From Brevundimonas sp. UBA4553 (lineage in GTDB: Bacteria; Pseudomonadota; Alphaproteobacteria; Caulobacterales; Caulobacteraceae), in assembly GCF_002387245.1 (NCBI RefSeq), contig NZ_DGLD01000002.1:388260-452259 (forward strand): DNA of 64,000 nucleotides. The letters are read 5' to 3'. The translations under genes and the position numbers were made by a program. Below, one piece after another: positions 26,702 through 35,289 of the stretch (position 1 is its first letter; each line of letters begins with the position of its first letter). The notes beneath the pieces were generated by a model. It was not told the origin of the DNA and searched no databases. It saw only the letters and a program-made list of their open reading frames with translations.

Positions 26702-27023
26702 ATCACCGCGCGAAATGGAATACCGGCTGTTCGGACAGGTGACGCGCGCCCTGATGCACGCGTCCACGGTCGACAAGGCGGACATCACCACCCGAATTGA
26801 CGCAATCGACTGGAACCGTCGGCTGTGGTCGACCCTGTCCACTTCGTGCAGCGAGCCTTCTAACGCCATGCCGCAGGCGCTGCGCGCCCAGATCATCTCG
26901 TTGGACCTTTTCATCGGCCGGCACAGCTCGGCGGTGATGCGCGGGGACGGGGATTTCGAGACTCTCATCGACATCAATCGCATGGTCATGCAGGGCCTGG
27001 CGCCGCCGGCCCAGGCGGCCTGA
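26661..27023 (+). CDS. flaF: FlaF, flagellin assembly/translation regulator
   Basis: This 120-residue protein matches FlaF (SLQAYKTAATRAESPREMEYRLFGQVTRAL and IDWNRRLWSTL). FlaF counteracts FlbT and is needed for flagellin export and synthesis. The gene begins inside flbT in another frame, giving translational coupling of the antagonistic pair, as in Caulobacter. No flagellin gene lies in this window. Confidence 0.95.
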   Translation: MSLQAYKTAATRAESPREMEYRLFGQVTRALMHASTVDKADITTRIDAIDWNRRLWSTLSTSCSEPSNAMPQALRAQIISLDLFIGRHSSAVMRGDGDFETLIDINRMVMQGLAPPAQAA

Positions 27024-27131
27024 TGGTTATCCTGACGCTTGCCTGATCACGATGGCGGGAGCGGTCTTTACGAACGCCGGGGGCCGGTTCTAGCCTGACC
27101 TTCCTGTTCAGCAGCTGAAAGGAGGTGGCCA

Positions 27132-27197
27132 GTGTCTCATTGTCATCAATCGCGAGCGACAGCCGCGATCTGGACCTCGCGGGAGGTCCGGGCCTGA
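27132..27197 (+). CDS. putative 21-residue leader-type peptide
   Basis: A near-perfect ribosome site AAAGGAGGTGG ends four bases before GTG 27132, which opens a 21-codon frame (starting SHCHQSRATAAIWTSR) closed by TGA. The frame overlaps a hairpin GGACCTC/GAGGTCC (27172-27189), and an intrinsic terminator lies 45 bases further on. No larger gene follows on this strand, so this looks like a short independent transcript, either a small protein gene or a regulatory RNA with a leader peptide. I do not recognise the family. Confidence 0.5.
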   Translation: MSHCHQSRATAAIWTSREVRA

Positions 27198-27242
27198 TCC
27201 TTCGGGAAGGCAGCGGTTCGGCCGTTCACGGTCAGACAATGA

Positions 27243-27276
27243 AGCGCCGCTGGGGCGACCCGGCGGCGCTTTTTTT
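27243..27276 (+). terminator. intrinsic terminator of the small transcript
   Basis: AGCGCCGC (27243-27250) pairs perfectly with GCGGCGCT (27263-27270), with an inner GGG/CCC extension, and a run of T follows at once. This is a textbook Rho-independent terminator on the forward strand. It ends just before the convergent ExoD gene. Confidence 0.85.
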
Positions 27277-27306
27277 GTGGTGTTGCGCCGCGTCGTTTTG
27301 CTTCCG

Positions 27307-28086
27307 TCAGAACAGGGCGCCGAACCAGTGGGCGATGCCGTGCACGATGGCGACGACGGTGGTCCAGACCAGGGTGACATAGACTCCGCAGATCGCCGTG
27401 CCGATCAGGCCCGCCAGAATGAAGACGCCGTCTCGCTGAATGATGCCGAGGCCGAAGATCACGAGAGTCAGGCCGGGCAGGGCGTCGCCGAACGGCACGG
27501 GCAGAGCCATCATCATGGCCAATAGGATGCAGATGATCCCGATCAATATGTCGGCGGCCTCGCCCGTCATGATCGGCCAACGCGGGCGGGTCAGGCGCTC
27601 GGCGCGACGCAGAAGTTCTATGGTCTTGGGGCTGTCCGGGCGCTTCCTGATGGCCTGCCGCACCCAGTCGGAAAAACCGTAGCGCGCGGTCCAGCGCCCG
27701 AAGCCGATCTGGACCTCGCCCAGCAGCACCCGGCGGCGCAGCCAGCGCGGCGCGGCGAAATGAGAGGCCAGCAGCCGTCGGTAGGTCTCACGGCCGATGG
27801 TGACCTTCATCAGCCACCGGGGTAGCCAGACCTTGTTGCGTTGCAGGGCCAGTTCGGCCGCGATCAGGATGATGGGAGCCGAGAAGACGGCCTTTCCCCC
27901 CGGCGGCCAGGGCAGCAGAGCCATCAGCGACAGCATCAGGATGACGGCGCCGAAGCCGCGCTCGCCAAAGGCCTCGACCATCTCCTTCAGCGTCAGCTTG
28001 GGATCTTCGCCGTCGCCGAGAGATTCCAGGACGTCGGAGAAGGTCCGATCCTCATCTGGCGGCAGGGGCGTGGAAACAAGCGTCAT
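27307..28086 (-). CDS. ExoD-family membrane protein
   Basis: This 259-residue protein has the ExoD layout: an N-terminal cytoplasmic part (TLKEMVEAFGERGFGAVILML), LLPWPPGGKAVFSAP, a paired-helix central region and three to four C-terminal membrane segments. ExoD affects exopolysaccharide production and alkaline tolerance in rhizobia; its biochemical role is unknown. It stands alone, convergent with the small transcript. Confidence 0.88.
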   Translation of the reverse strand: MTLVSTPLPPDEDRTFSDVLESLGDGEDPKLTLKEMVEAFGERGFGAVILMLSLMALLPWPPGGKAVFSAPIILIAAELALQRNKVWLPRWLMKVTIGRETYRRLLASHFAAPRWLRRRVLLGEVQIGFGRWTARYGFSDWVRQAIRKRPDSPKTIELLRRAERLTRPRWPIMTGEAADILIGIICILLAMMMALPVPFGDALPGLTLVIFGLGIIQRDGVFILAGLIGTAICGVYVTLVWTTVVAIVHGIAHWFGALF

Positions 28087-28167
28087 CAGGCGCGACTCGG
28101 GGAGCGAAGGTTCGCCAAGTTAGGGGCGGCGCGAACCCCACGCCATCCCTGTCGCACGGGGTGCGGC

Positions 28168-28356
28168 TTAATGTTTCGTCACGTGCTCGGGTTTGCCCTT
28201 TCGGGACGTATGGGCCAGCTCTTCGAGCTGGGCCTCGGTCATCGATTTCACCATGGATTTCGAAGCGCCCTTCAACTTGGACTTCGGCGTTTCGCCACGT
28301 TTGGCGGACAGGGCGGCTCCGGCGGCCTTCTGTTGAGCGGCGGATTTGGCGGGCAT
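28168..28356 (-). CDS. DUF3008 family small basic protein
   Basis: This 62-residue Lys/Ala-rich protein begins MPAKSAAQQKAAGAALSAKRGE, the typical start of DUF3008 proteins. ATG 28356 has GGAG eight bases upstream and is preferred over an ATG 27 bases further out. Function unknown; the composition suggests binding to nucleic acid. Confidence 0.85.
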   Translation of the reverse strand: MPAKSAAQQKAAGAALSAKRGETPKSKLKGASKSMVKSMTEAQLEELAHTSRKGKPEHVTKH

Positions 28357-28408
28357 GGCGGCTCTCCTGCGTGAGGAGGACAAACCGCCCGCCCGCCGTC
28401 CAGTTCCG

Positions 28409-29575
28409 TCAGCCCAGCAGTTCGCGGCCGATCAGGAAGCGGCGGATTTCGTTGGTGCCGGCGCCGATGTCGTAGAGCTTGGCGTCGCGGACCAGACGTT
28501 CGACCGGCCATTCCTTGGTGTAGCCGGCGCCACCCAGGGCCTGGACGGCCTCCAGCGACACCTTCACGGCGTTTTCCGAGGCCAGCAGGATGGCGCCCGC
28601 CGCGTCGTAACGGGTGGTCTTGCCTTGGTCGCAGGCGCGGGCCACGGCATAGACATAGGCCCGGGCGCTGTTCAGGGCGACGTACATGTCGGCGACCTTG
28701 GCCTGCATCAGTTGGAAGCTGCCGATCGGCTTGCCGAACTGCTTGCGCTCGCGAACGTAGGGCAGGACGACGTCCAGCGCGGCCTGCATGATGCCCAGAG
28801 GGCCAGCCGACAGGACCGCGCGCTCATAGTCCAAGCCGCTCATCAGCACGCCGGCGCCGCCGCCGACCGGACCCATGACGTTTTCTTCCGGGATTTCGCA
28901 GTCCTCGAACACCAGCTCGGCGGTGTCTGAGCCACGCATGCCCATCTTGTCGAGCTTCTTGGAGACCGAGAAGCCCTTCATGCCGCGCTCGACCAGGAAG
29001 GCGGTGCAGCCCTTGGAGCCGGCCTCGGGATCGGTCTTGGCGTAGACCACCAGGGTGTCGGCCGAGGGGGCGTTGGTGATCCAGAACTTCGTGCCGTTCA
29101 GGACGTAACGATCGCCCTTCTTGTCGGCGCGTGTGCGCATCGACATGACGTCCGAGCCAGAACCAGCCTCCGACATGGCCAGGGAGCCGACATGCTCGCC
29201 CGAGATCAGCTTGGGCAGGTACTTGTGCTTCTGTTCGGGCGTGCCCCAGCGGCGGATCTGGTTGACGCAGAGGTTGGAGTGGGCGCCGTAGCTGAGGCCG
29301 ATCGAGGCCGAGGCGCGCGAGACTTCCTCCATCGCCACGACGTGTTCGAGGTAGCCGAGGCCCAGGCCGCCGAACTCTTCCTCGACCGTGATGCCGTGCA
29401 GGCCCAGCTCGCCCATCTCGGGCCAGAGTTCGCGTTTGAACTCGTTCTTCTCGTCGATTTCAGCGGCGAGGGGCGCCAGCCGGTCGGCGGCCCAGCGGGC
29501 GGTGGTTTCACGAATGGCGTCGGCGTTCTCGCCGAGGCCGAATTCCATGGATTGGGGCGCGAAGGGAATGCTCAT
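28409..29575 (-). CDS. liuA: isovaleryl-CoA dehydrogenase
   Basis: This 388-residue FAD acyl-CoA dehydrogenase oxidises isovaleryl-CoA to 3-methylcrotonyl-CoA in leucine degradation and passes electrons to ETF. Signatures include GLSYGAHSNLCVNQI, AMSEAGSGSDV, KFWITNAP, MSGLDYERAVLSAGPLGIMQAA (with the catalytic Glu typical of this subfamily) and the C-terminal QALGGAGYTKEWPVERLVRDAKL. The start MSIPFAP at 29575 fits the family better than an ATG 24 bases upstream. The next pathway enzymes (liuB, liuC, liuD) lie 23 kb away in this window. Confidence 0.93.
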   Translation of the reverse strand: MSIPFAPQSMEFGLGENADAIRETTARWAADRLAPLAAEIDEKNEFKRELWPEMGELGLHGITVEEEFGGLGLGYLEHVVAMEEVSRASASIGLSYGAHSNLCVNQIRRWGTPEQKHKYLPKLISGEHVGSLAMSEAGSGSDVMSMRTRADKKGDRYVLNGTKFWITNAPSADTLVVYAKTDPEAGSKGCTAFLVERGMKGFSVSKKLDKMGMRGSDTAELVFEDCEIPEENVMGPVGGGAGVLMSGLDYERAVLSAGPLGIMQAALDVVLPYVRERKQFGKPIGSFQLMQAKVADMYVALNSARAYVYAVARACDQGKTTRYDAAGAILLASENAVKVSLEAVQALGGAGYTKEWPVERLVRDAKLYDIGAGTNEIRRFLIGRELLG

Positions 29576-29617
29576 GCCGCAAGGCGTAGCATCGCGCACA
29601 GGCTTCGCAAAGCGGCC

Positions 29618-30430
29618 TTATGCGACGCGTTTATTGTTCCGCTTGCGCGTCAGGTTCCAGCCCGCGACGCCGATGAAGATCAGGCCGATGACGGCCAGAG
29701 CCCCGCCGATCAGAACGGTGCCGTCGGACGACTGTTGTGCAGCCAGAACGCGACGGAAGGCGGCGACGCCGGCGGCGAAGGCCAGCAGACCGATACCGCC
29801 GATGAAGATCACGGCGCCCGTGTCGTTCAGGACCGGCGCCTGCGCTGCTCGCCGCTCGTGACGAAGAACCTGCACGGTCGCGGGGGCCTCGTCATCGGCG
29901 CGCGAGCCGGAGTGAGGTCCTCGCACCGGCGCGGTCAGCAGCAGGTCCAGCGGGGCGGGACGGTCTGGCGCGGCGTCGAACAGGGCGCGCTCGGCCGAGC
30001 GACGGCGATAGGGCGCGTCGACGGGGGGCTGGACGCGGTCGGGCCAACCGCTCAGCGCCTCGGCCGCGCGCGCGGGCGCGCCGGCGTTCAACTGCTCCAG
30101 CACGTCCGAGCCCTCGAAGCGTTGGACGCCGACCGAGAAGATGAAGCTGGCCAGGGCGTCGAACTGATGCTGGTTCAGCGGGATCGAGACGCGGCTGTTG
30201 ATCGCATCGACGATGGGCAGCAGGTCGTATTGCAATAGCAGTTCGGCCTCGACCTCGGTGATCGTCGCGCCGGCGCGGGCCGACTTCGTGTGGCCATAGC
30301 CGATGACCGGCGCTCCGTCGCGGCGACGCACGGTCCGGGGCCGGAAGCCCTCGAAGCTCTTGATCAGAAGCAGACCCTCGCGGGACACCTTCAGACGCTG
30401 TGACGGGGCTGCGGACACGGAATGACCCAT
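29618..30430 (-). CDS. GH24 lysozyme-like domain with C-terminal membrane segments
   Basis: This protein of about 270 residues joins a phage-type lysozyme domain (about residues 15-150) to two C-terminal hydrophobic helices. The catalytic Glu is in SFEGFRP and the Asp/Gly/Thr set in RRDGAPVIGYGHT; NQHQFDALASFIFSVG completes the fold. The tail has GAVIFIGGIGLLAFAAGVAAF and VLIGGALAVIGLIFIGVAGW. No prophage genes surround it, so it is a chromosomal, membrane-tethered muralytic enzyme. ATG 30430 is preferred because it precedes the conserved domain directly. Confidence 0.82.
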   Translation of the reverse strand: MGHSVSAAPSQRLKVSREGLLLIKSFEGFRPRTVRRRDGAPVIGYGHTKSARAGATITEVEAELLLQYDLLPIVDAINSRVSIPLNQHQFDALASFIFSVGVQRFEGSDVLEQLNAGAPARAAEALSGWPDRVQPPVDAPYRRRSAERALFDAAPDRPAPLDLLLTAPVRGPHSGSRADDEAPATVQVLRHERRAAQAPVLNDTGAVIFIGGIGLLAFAAGVAAFRRVLAAQQSSDGTVLIGGALAVIGLIFIGVAGWNLTRKRNNKRVA

Positions 30431-30510
30431 TTCGAAACGGGCGCGCTCGCCCGCCAGGCGAAGCAGCAAGCCGCGTTCCGAACGGCGTCGGGTCAGAGCA
30501 GGACGCCTCC

Positions 30511-31926
30511 TTAAAGGAGGACGATGGTCGCCAGGCCGAGGAAGATTAGGAAGCCGAAGAAGTCGGTCGTCGCCGTGACGAAGACGGCGGACGACACGGC
30601 AGGGTCGAATTTCAGCTTCGACAGGGTCAGCGGGGTCAGCACGCCGACCGTGGCCGCCACCAGCAGGTTCAGGATCATGGCCGTGGCGATGACTGCCCCG
30701 ATACGCCAGTCGTGGAACCAGAAGCCCGCCGCCAGGCCGACCAGGGGCGACAGCACCAGACCATTGGCCAGGCCCACGGTCAGCTCGCGCCAGAAGGTGC
30801 GCACGGCGTTGGAGGAGGTCAGCTCGCGCGTCGCCAGCGCGCGTACGGTGACGGTCAGGGCCTGGGTGCCGGCGTTGCCGCCAATGGCCGAGACGATGGG
30901 CATCAGGACCGCCAGAGCGACGATCTGCTGGATCGTGCCTTCGAAGAAGGCGATGACTCCGGCGCCCAGGATGGCCGTGAAAAGATTGATGCCCAGCCAG
31001 GGCACGCGACCGCGCACGATCTCCAGCACGCCCGACGACCGGTCTTCGTCCGAGACGCCGGCCAGACGCAGGATGTCCTCGCGGTTCTCTTCCTGAATGA
31101 TGTGGACGATGTCATCGACCGTCAGCTGGCCCACCAGCCTTCCGCCGCTGTCAACGACAGGCGCCGAGATCAGGTTGTACTTCTCGAAGATGTAGGCGAC
31201 CTCTTCCTGATCGACGTCGACGTCGATCTCGTTCACCGGCTCCATCAGCTCGGACAGCGGCGTTTCGCGCGGCGCGCGCAGCAGGCGGCTGATGGCGACG
31301 CCGCCGATCGGGCGGTTCACCGGATCGACGACATAGATGTCGAAGAAGAGTTCGGGCAGGTCTTCGCCCTGGCGGCGGACGTGGTCGATGGTGTCGCCCA
31401 CGCTCCAGAATTGCGGCGCGGCCATCACCTCGCGCTGCATCAGGCGGCCGGCGGAATCCTCGGGGTAGCCCAGGGAGCTTTCGATCGCGGCGCGATCGCC
31501 CTCGGGCATGGCGGCCAGCACTTTTTCGCGCTGATCGTCTTCCAGGTCCTCGACCACGGCGGCGGCGTCGTCGGAGTCCAGCTCCTGCAGGGCCTCGGCC
31601 AGGGTCAGGTGGGGCACCCGCTCCAGCACTTCCTCGCGGATGCCGTCGTCCAACTCAGGCAGGGTGTCGGCCAGAAGGTCCGGCGGCAGCCACTGGACCA
31701 CCACGGCGCGATGCTCGGCCGTCAGGAAGCCCATCAGGTCGGCGACGTCGGCGGGGTGCAGGTCTTCCAGCAAGCCGCGCAGGCGCATGCCGTCGCCGTC
31801 GTCGGCGGCGTCCACGACCTTTTCGACGAAAGACGCCGTCAGGGCGTAGTCCTCGCCCAGGGCGACGTGATCTTCGGTTTCGATTTCGTTTGCAGGGGCC
31901 GAGGAGGCGGAATCCGTGTGGGTCAC
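30511..31926 (-). CDS. mgtE: magnesium transporter MgtE
   Basis: This 471-residue protein has the full MgtE architecture: an N-terminal helical domain (LHPADVADLMGFL), a CBS pair around residues 155-275 (YPEDSAGRLMQREV), the plug helix, and a five-helix transmembrane domain with the pore motif PIVSAIGGNAGTQALTVTVRALA. It is a Mg2+ channel gated by cytosolic Mg2+ binding between the N and CBS domains. The upstream 60 bases before tRNA-Leu leave no room for a Mg2+ riboswitch. Confidence 0.97.
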   Translation of the reverse strand: MTHTDSASSAPANEIETEDHVALGEDYALTASFVEKVVDAADDGDGMRLRGLLEDLHPADVADLMGFLTAEHRAVVVQWLPPDLLADTLPELDDGIREEVLERVPHLTLAEALQELDSDDAAAVVEDLEDDQREKVLAAMPEGDRAAIESSLGYPEDSAGRLMQREVMAAPQFWSVGDTIDHVRRQGEDLPELFFDIYVVDPVNRPIGGVAISRLLRAPRETPLSELMEPVNEIDVDVDQEEVAYIFEKYNLISAPVVDSGGRLVGQLTVDDIVHIIQEENREDILRLAGVSDEDRSSGVLEIVRGRVPWLGINLFTAILGAGVIAFFEGTIQQIVALAVLMPIVSAIGGNAGTQALTVTVRALATRELTSSNAVRTFWRELTVGLANGLVLSPLVGLAAGFWFHDWRIGAVIATAMILNLLVAATVGVLTPLTLSKLKFDPAVSSAVFVTATTDFFGFLIFLGLATIVLL

Positions 31927-31989
31927 GTGTCTGCCTCCCCGAATGTTTCAGCCTTGGTAGAAAGCCGAATGTCGCCCTGTCAGATCAGA

Positions 31990-32074
31990 TGGTGCGGTCG
32001 AGAAGACTCGAACTTCCACGGGTTGCCCCACAGCGACCTCAACGCTGCGCGTCTACCAATTCCGCCACGACCGC
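31990..32074 (-). tRNA. tRNA-Leu (GAG)
   Basis: This is an 85-base class II tRNA with acceptor stem GCGGTCG/CGACCGC, discriminator A and encoded CCA. The anticodon loop TTGAGGT on a CAGCG/CGCTG stem gives GAG. It has a long variable arm and the D-loop GGTAGACGCG typical of leucine tRNAs. Confidence 0.97.
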
Positions 32075-32223
32075 TCGCATCGGAGGGCGGGCAATAGCGG
32101 AGAGGCGGCGCAAAGAAAAGGGGGTTTTGAGGAAATAGGCGAAGTCCCGGCTTTTCCTGCCGATTTCCTCTGACGAGCCGCGTCGGGTCGAGAAGGCGGA
32201 GCCTTCTGACCGCGGCTCCAAGA

Positions 32224-32529
32224 TTATGCCGCGCCGGCCATGAAGTCGTAGATGTCGGCGGGGCGAGTCACGGTGATGGCGATGCGGTCGTCGCGAATCT
32301 CGATCTCGCCGCGGGCGACCGGGTGGTTGTTGGCCAGGATCCAGACCTCGTCGCGCTCGGAGGCGTCGAGCGGAATCACCGCGCCGCGGCCCATGCGCAG
32401 CAGCTGTTGCATCGGCAGGACCGAACGGCCCAGCACGACCGAAATCTCGACATCGACGGCTTCGATCTGGCTCAAGACAATACTCACAATCAACGGGCGG
32501 CCCTTGCGCCGTCGCGTCAGCAGACACAT
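32224..32529 (-). CDS. FliN-like motor switch (SpoA-domain) protein
   Basis: This small protein (101 residues, or 87 from GTG 32487) consists of one C-ring domain: IEAVDVEISVVLGRSVLPMQQLLRMGRGAVIPLDAS followed by VWILANNHPVARGEI. That is the FliN/SpoA fold at the base of the flagellar switch. The domain starts soon after the GTG, which may be the real start. It stands outside any flagellar operon, divergent from lipB with only ten bases between outermost starts. It may be the main FliN or an accessory copy. Confidence 0.87.
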   Translation of the reverse strand: MCLLTRRRKGRPLIVSIVLSQIEAVDVEISVVLGRSVLPMQQLLRMGRGAVIPLDASERDEVWILANNHPVARGEIEIRDDRIAITVTRPADIYDFMAGAA

Positions 32530-32538
32530 TGAAGCGTC

Positions 32539-33255
32539 ATGCTTGCCGACCCGTTAAGCCTGACCGCAACTTCGTTGATCCGCGCCGACGGCCACCCTGT
32601 GCAGTGGGCGGTCTCGTTCGGCTATGTCGACTATGAGCCCGCCGTCGCCGCCATGGAGGCGCGCGTCGCCGCGATCGCCGCAGGTGAGGCGGAGGAGGTG
32701 GTCTGGCTGCTGGAGCATCCGCCGCTTTATACGGCGGGCGTCTCAGCCAGGGACGACGACCTGCTGGCGCCCGATCGTTTCCCGGTCCACCAGACGGGGC
32801 GGGGCGGGCAATTCACCTATCATGGGCCGGGTCAGAGGGTGGCCTATGTCCTGCTGGACCTGAACCGGCGCGGAAAGGACGTGCGCGCCTTCGTGCACGG
32901 ATTGGAGGACTGGATCATCGGCGCCCTGGGCCAGTTCGGCGTCGAAGCCGGAATGCGCGAGGGCCGCGTCGGCGTCTGGGTCGAGCGAAAGGGCGCAGGC
33001 TGGAGCCGTGAGGACAAGATCGCCGCCATCGGCGTCAAGGTCCGCAAATGGGTCAGTTTCCACGGCATCAGTCTGAATGTGGAGCCTGACCTCGACCATT
33101 TCGGCGGCATCGTGCCGTGCGGCATCACCGAACACGGCGTCACCAGTCTGGTCGATCTGGGCGTTCTGGCTACGATGGACGAGGCGGATGGGGCGCTGAA
33201 GGCTTCATTCCAGCGCGTGTTCGGCCCGGTTCAGGACGGCGAAGCGCCGCTCTGA
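32539..33255 (+). CDS. lipB: octanoyl-[acyl carrier protein]:protein N-octanoyltransferase
   Basis: This 238-residue enzyme transfers octanoate from acyl carrier protein to lipoyl domains, the first step of lipoate synthesis. Signatures are LLEHPPLYTAGVSA, TGRGGQFTYHGPGQ, KIAAIGVKVRKWVSFHGISLNV with the catalytic Lys, and GIVPCGI with the catalytic Cys194. Its 3' end overlaps the convergent DUF805 gene by 25 bases. Confidence 0.97.
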   Translation: MLADPLSLTATSLIRADGHPVQWAVSFGYVDYEPAVAAMEARVAAIAAGEAEEVVWLLEHPPLYTAGVSARDDDLLAPDRFPVHQTGRGGQFTYHGPGQRVAYVLLDLNRRGKDVRAFVHGLEDWIIGALGQFGVEAGMREGRVGVWVERKGAGWSREDKIAAIGVKVRKWVSFHGISLNVEPDLDHFGGIVPCGITEHGVTSLVDLGVLATMDEADGALKASFQRVFGPVQDGEAPL

Positions 33256-33635
33256 TCCCCGGGTGGCGCGCCATAGCGATTGAAGGCTTTCTGCCCTGGC
33301 AACAGGGCCAGGTCGACGGCGGCGAAGAGCAGAACCGCCGCCGCGACCCAGTCCAGCGGCGCCTGGGGATGCGGCCAGGCCAGCGTGAAGGTCAGAAGGA
33401 TCGGGCCGCTCCACCAGCCAGAGCGACCGCGATCGTGCAGACGCTGGGACAGCAGGCAGGCGGCGCTGTAGAGCAGGGCGGCTGCTATAATCCAGCCTAG
33501 GCCGTCGCGGATCGCCAGCGGCGCCAGCAGGTCGAACGCCGCCCAGAGCGTCAACAGCAGGCCGCCGGCGACGACAAAGCCGATTCGAGCGATGCGTCCG
33601 CTGGATGTCAGGAACAGGTCTGAGAAAGAGGACAT
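33231..33635 (-). CDS. DUF805 family membrane protein
   Basis: This 134-residue protein has three to four hydrophobic segments and the DUF805 hallmarks: GRIARIGFVV near the start, the cytoplasmic RLHDRGRSGWW and the terminal NRYG. Function unknown. It is convergent with lipB and overlaps its end. Confidence 0.88.
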   Translation of the reverse strand: MSSFSDLFLTSSGRIARIGFVVAGGLLLTLWAAFDLLAPLAIRDGLGWIIAAALLYSAACLLSQRLHDRGRSGWWSGPILLTFTLAWPHPQAPLDWVAAAVLLFAAVDLALLPGQKAFNRYGAPPGDQSGASPS

Positions 33636-33809
33636 TCAGGATCGGTTCTGCGGGTGCGACGCTTCCGATTAGGGGGCTGGCCGACTGGAGTAAACCGGCC
33701 GGCATCGCCTCAAGCGTCGCGGTCAATTCGTCGCGGGGCTTTAACGCGAGGCTTTCTTGGGTTTAAACACGCGCAAACCACGTTTCGACGGCCTCTCGGA
33801 GTTCCCATC

Positions 33810-35288
33810 ATGCAACGTCTGCTCGCCGCGTCGGCGGCTGTCCTCGCCCTGGCTTTCGCGGCCAACAGCGCCTCGGCCCAGAACTTCAGCGACCTGGCGC
33901 GACAGGATCTTCAGGCCACCCACGACGCCCTGAAAGCCAACCATCCCGCCGCCGTGGTGCCGGGCGCAGCCAGCGAAACCTTCCGCAGCTGGATCGACGC
34001 CGGCCTTCAGGACGCGATGGGCAAGGCTGGTCAGGTCAACAGCGGCGAAAGCCACGCCTATCTGCTGCGCTACTACGCCAACGGTTTCCGTGACGCGAAC
34101 ATCGCCACCCGCCCGACCTTTGAAGGCGCGAGCCCCTTCTTCGCCACCAACTGGCCGGGCGTGGCCACCGCCTGGCGCAATGGCGAGTATGTCGTCTCCT
34201 ACGTGCAGCCGGGCGTGCGCGGCGCGCCGCCGGTCGGCGCCGTGGTCAAGAGCTGCAATGTCCAGCCGATCGCCGACTTCGCCAAGGCCAAGCTGGACGG
34301 ATTCGAGGGCGATCTGACGACGGAGGCCGATCGCGTCCGCACCGCCCCCTATCTGCTGTGGAACCGCAACAACCCCATGGCCGGCGGCATGCCGTCGACC
34401 TGCGAGTTCCAGGTCGGTCGCCGCACCCGCGACTATACGCTGAGCCCGCAGCCGGCGACTCTTGCGAACCTTGAGGCCGCCTATCGCGCCTCGGTCTTCA
34501 CGCCGGGCGCGACCAAGCTGTCGATCGAGCAGGTCGACGGTCGCCCGTGGGTCCACGTCAACTCGCTGCAAGACGACGCCGGCTGGGACGCCTTCTATGC
34601 TCAGGTCGAAGGTCAGATCGGCGCCCTGCGCGGCGCCCAGGGCCTGGTTATCGACCTGCGTGGCGCCGATGGCGACTCGATCAACGCCACCTCGCGCGGT
34701 TACGGCCTGGCTAACCGCATCTGGACGCCGGAGTTCACCGTCAGCCGCCAGCCGGAAGCCGGTCAGATCACCTACCGCGCCACCGCAGCCAACCGCCAGT
34801 GGTTCGCCGATACGCTGAACCGCATGCAGTCGGATCCGCGCTTCGTGCAGGAATCGGCGCCGGTCATTGAACAGACCCAGGCCATCGTCGCGGCCTTCGA
34901 CTCCGCGATCGCCGCCGGTCAGCAGACCTTCGTCATGCCGGGCCGTCCGTCGGTGGCCGACACCGGCGCCGCCAACCCGGTGCAGGGCAAGGTCGTGGTT
35001 CTGGTCGACGGCGGCTGCACCAACGGCTGCCTCGACACCCTGGACCTTCTGACCCGTCTGCCGAACGTGCAACTGGCCGGTTCGGCCACCGCCGTGGACT
35101 CGATCTTCATCGAGCCCACCGTGCAGCGCCTGCCGTCGAACTATTCGGACCTCAGCTACGGTCACAAGGCCTGGACCACGCGTCAGCGCGGCAACAACCA
35201 GGGCTACGTGCCGGCTCAGGGCCTGGCCTACACGGGCAACCCGACTGACGAAGCCGCTGTGCGCGCCTGGGTCGGTGGGCTCTTCTAA
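33810..35288 (+). CDS. exported S41-peptidase-like protein, catalytic serine apparently lost
   Basis: This 492-residue protein has a clean signal peptide ending SASAQN from ATG 33810. The C-terminal half has the shape of tail-specific protease domains: GLVIDLRGADGD, then KVVVLVDGGCTNGCLDTLDLL, where S41 proteases normally carry a Ser-Ala-containing nucleophile motif. Here that position reads CTNGCLD, without serine. Two cysteines could form a disulphide or one could act as nucleophile. So it is either a pseudo-protease with a binding role or a divergent enzyme. It is flanked by unrelated genes. Confidence 0.75.
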   Translation: MQRLLAASAAVLALAFAANSASAQNFSDLARQDLQATHDALKANHPAAVVPGAASETFRSWIDAGLQDAMGKAGQVNSGESHAYLLRYYANGFRDANIATRPTFEGASPFFATNWPGVATAWRNGEYVVSYVQPGVRGAPPVGAVVKSCNVQPIADFAKAKLDGFEGDLTTEADRVRTAPYLLWNRNNPMAGGMPSTCEFQVGRRTRDYTLSPQPATLANLEAAYRASVFTPGATKLSIEQVDGRPWVHVNSLQDDAGWDAFYAQVEGQIGALRGAQGLVIDLRGADGDSINATSRGYGLANRIWTPEFTVSRQPEAGQITYRATAANRQWFADTLNRMQSDPRFVQESAPVIEQTQAIVAAFDSAIAAGQQTFVMPGRPSVADTGAANPVQGKVVVLVDGGCTNGCLDTLDLLTRLPNVQLAGSATAVDSIFIEPTVQRLPSNYSDLSYGHKAWTTRQRGNNQGYVPAQGLAYTGNPTDEAAVRAWVGGLF

Positions 35289-35289
35289 G

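Noticed and set aside
29618..30430. Remnant prophage suggested by the lysozyme domain
   Set aside because: Neighbours are isovaleryl-CoA dehydrogenase and MgtE; there are no holin, integrase or structural phage genes, and the gene has its own membrane helices.
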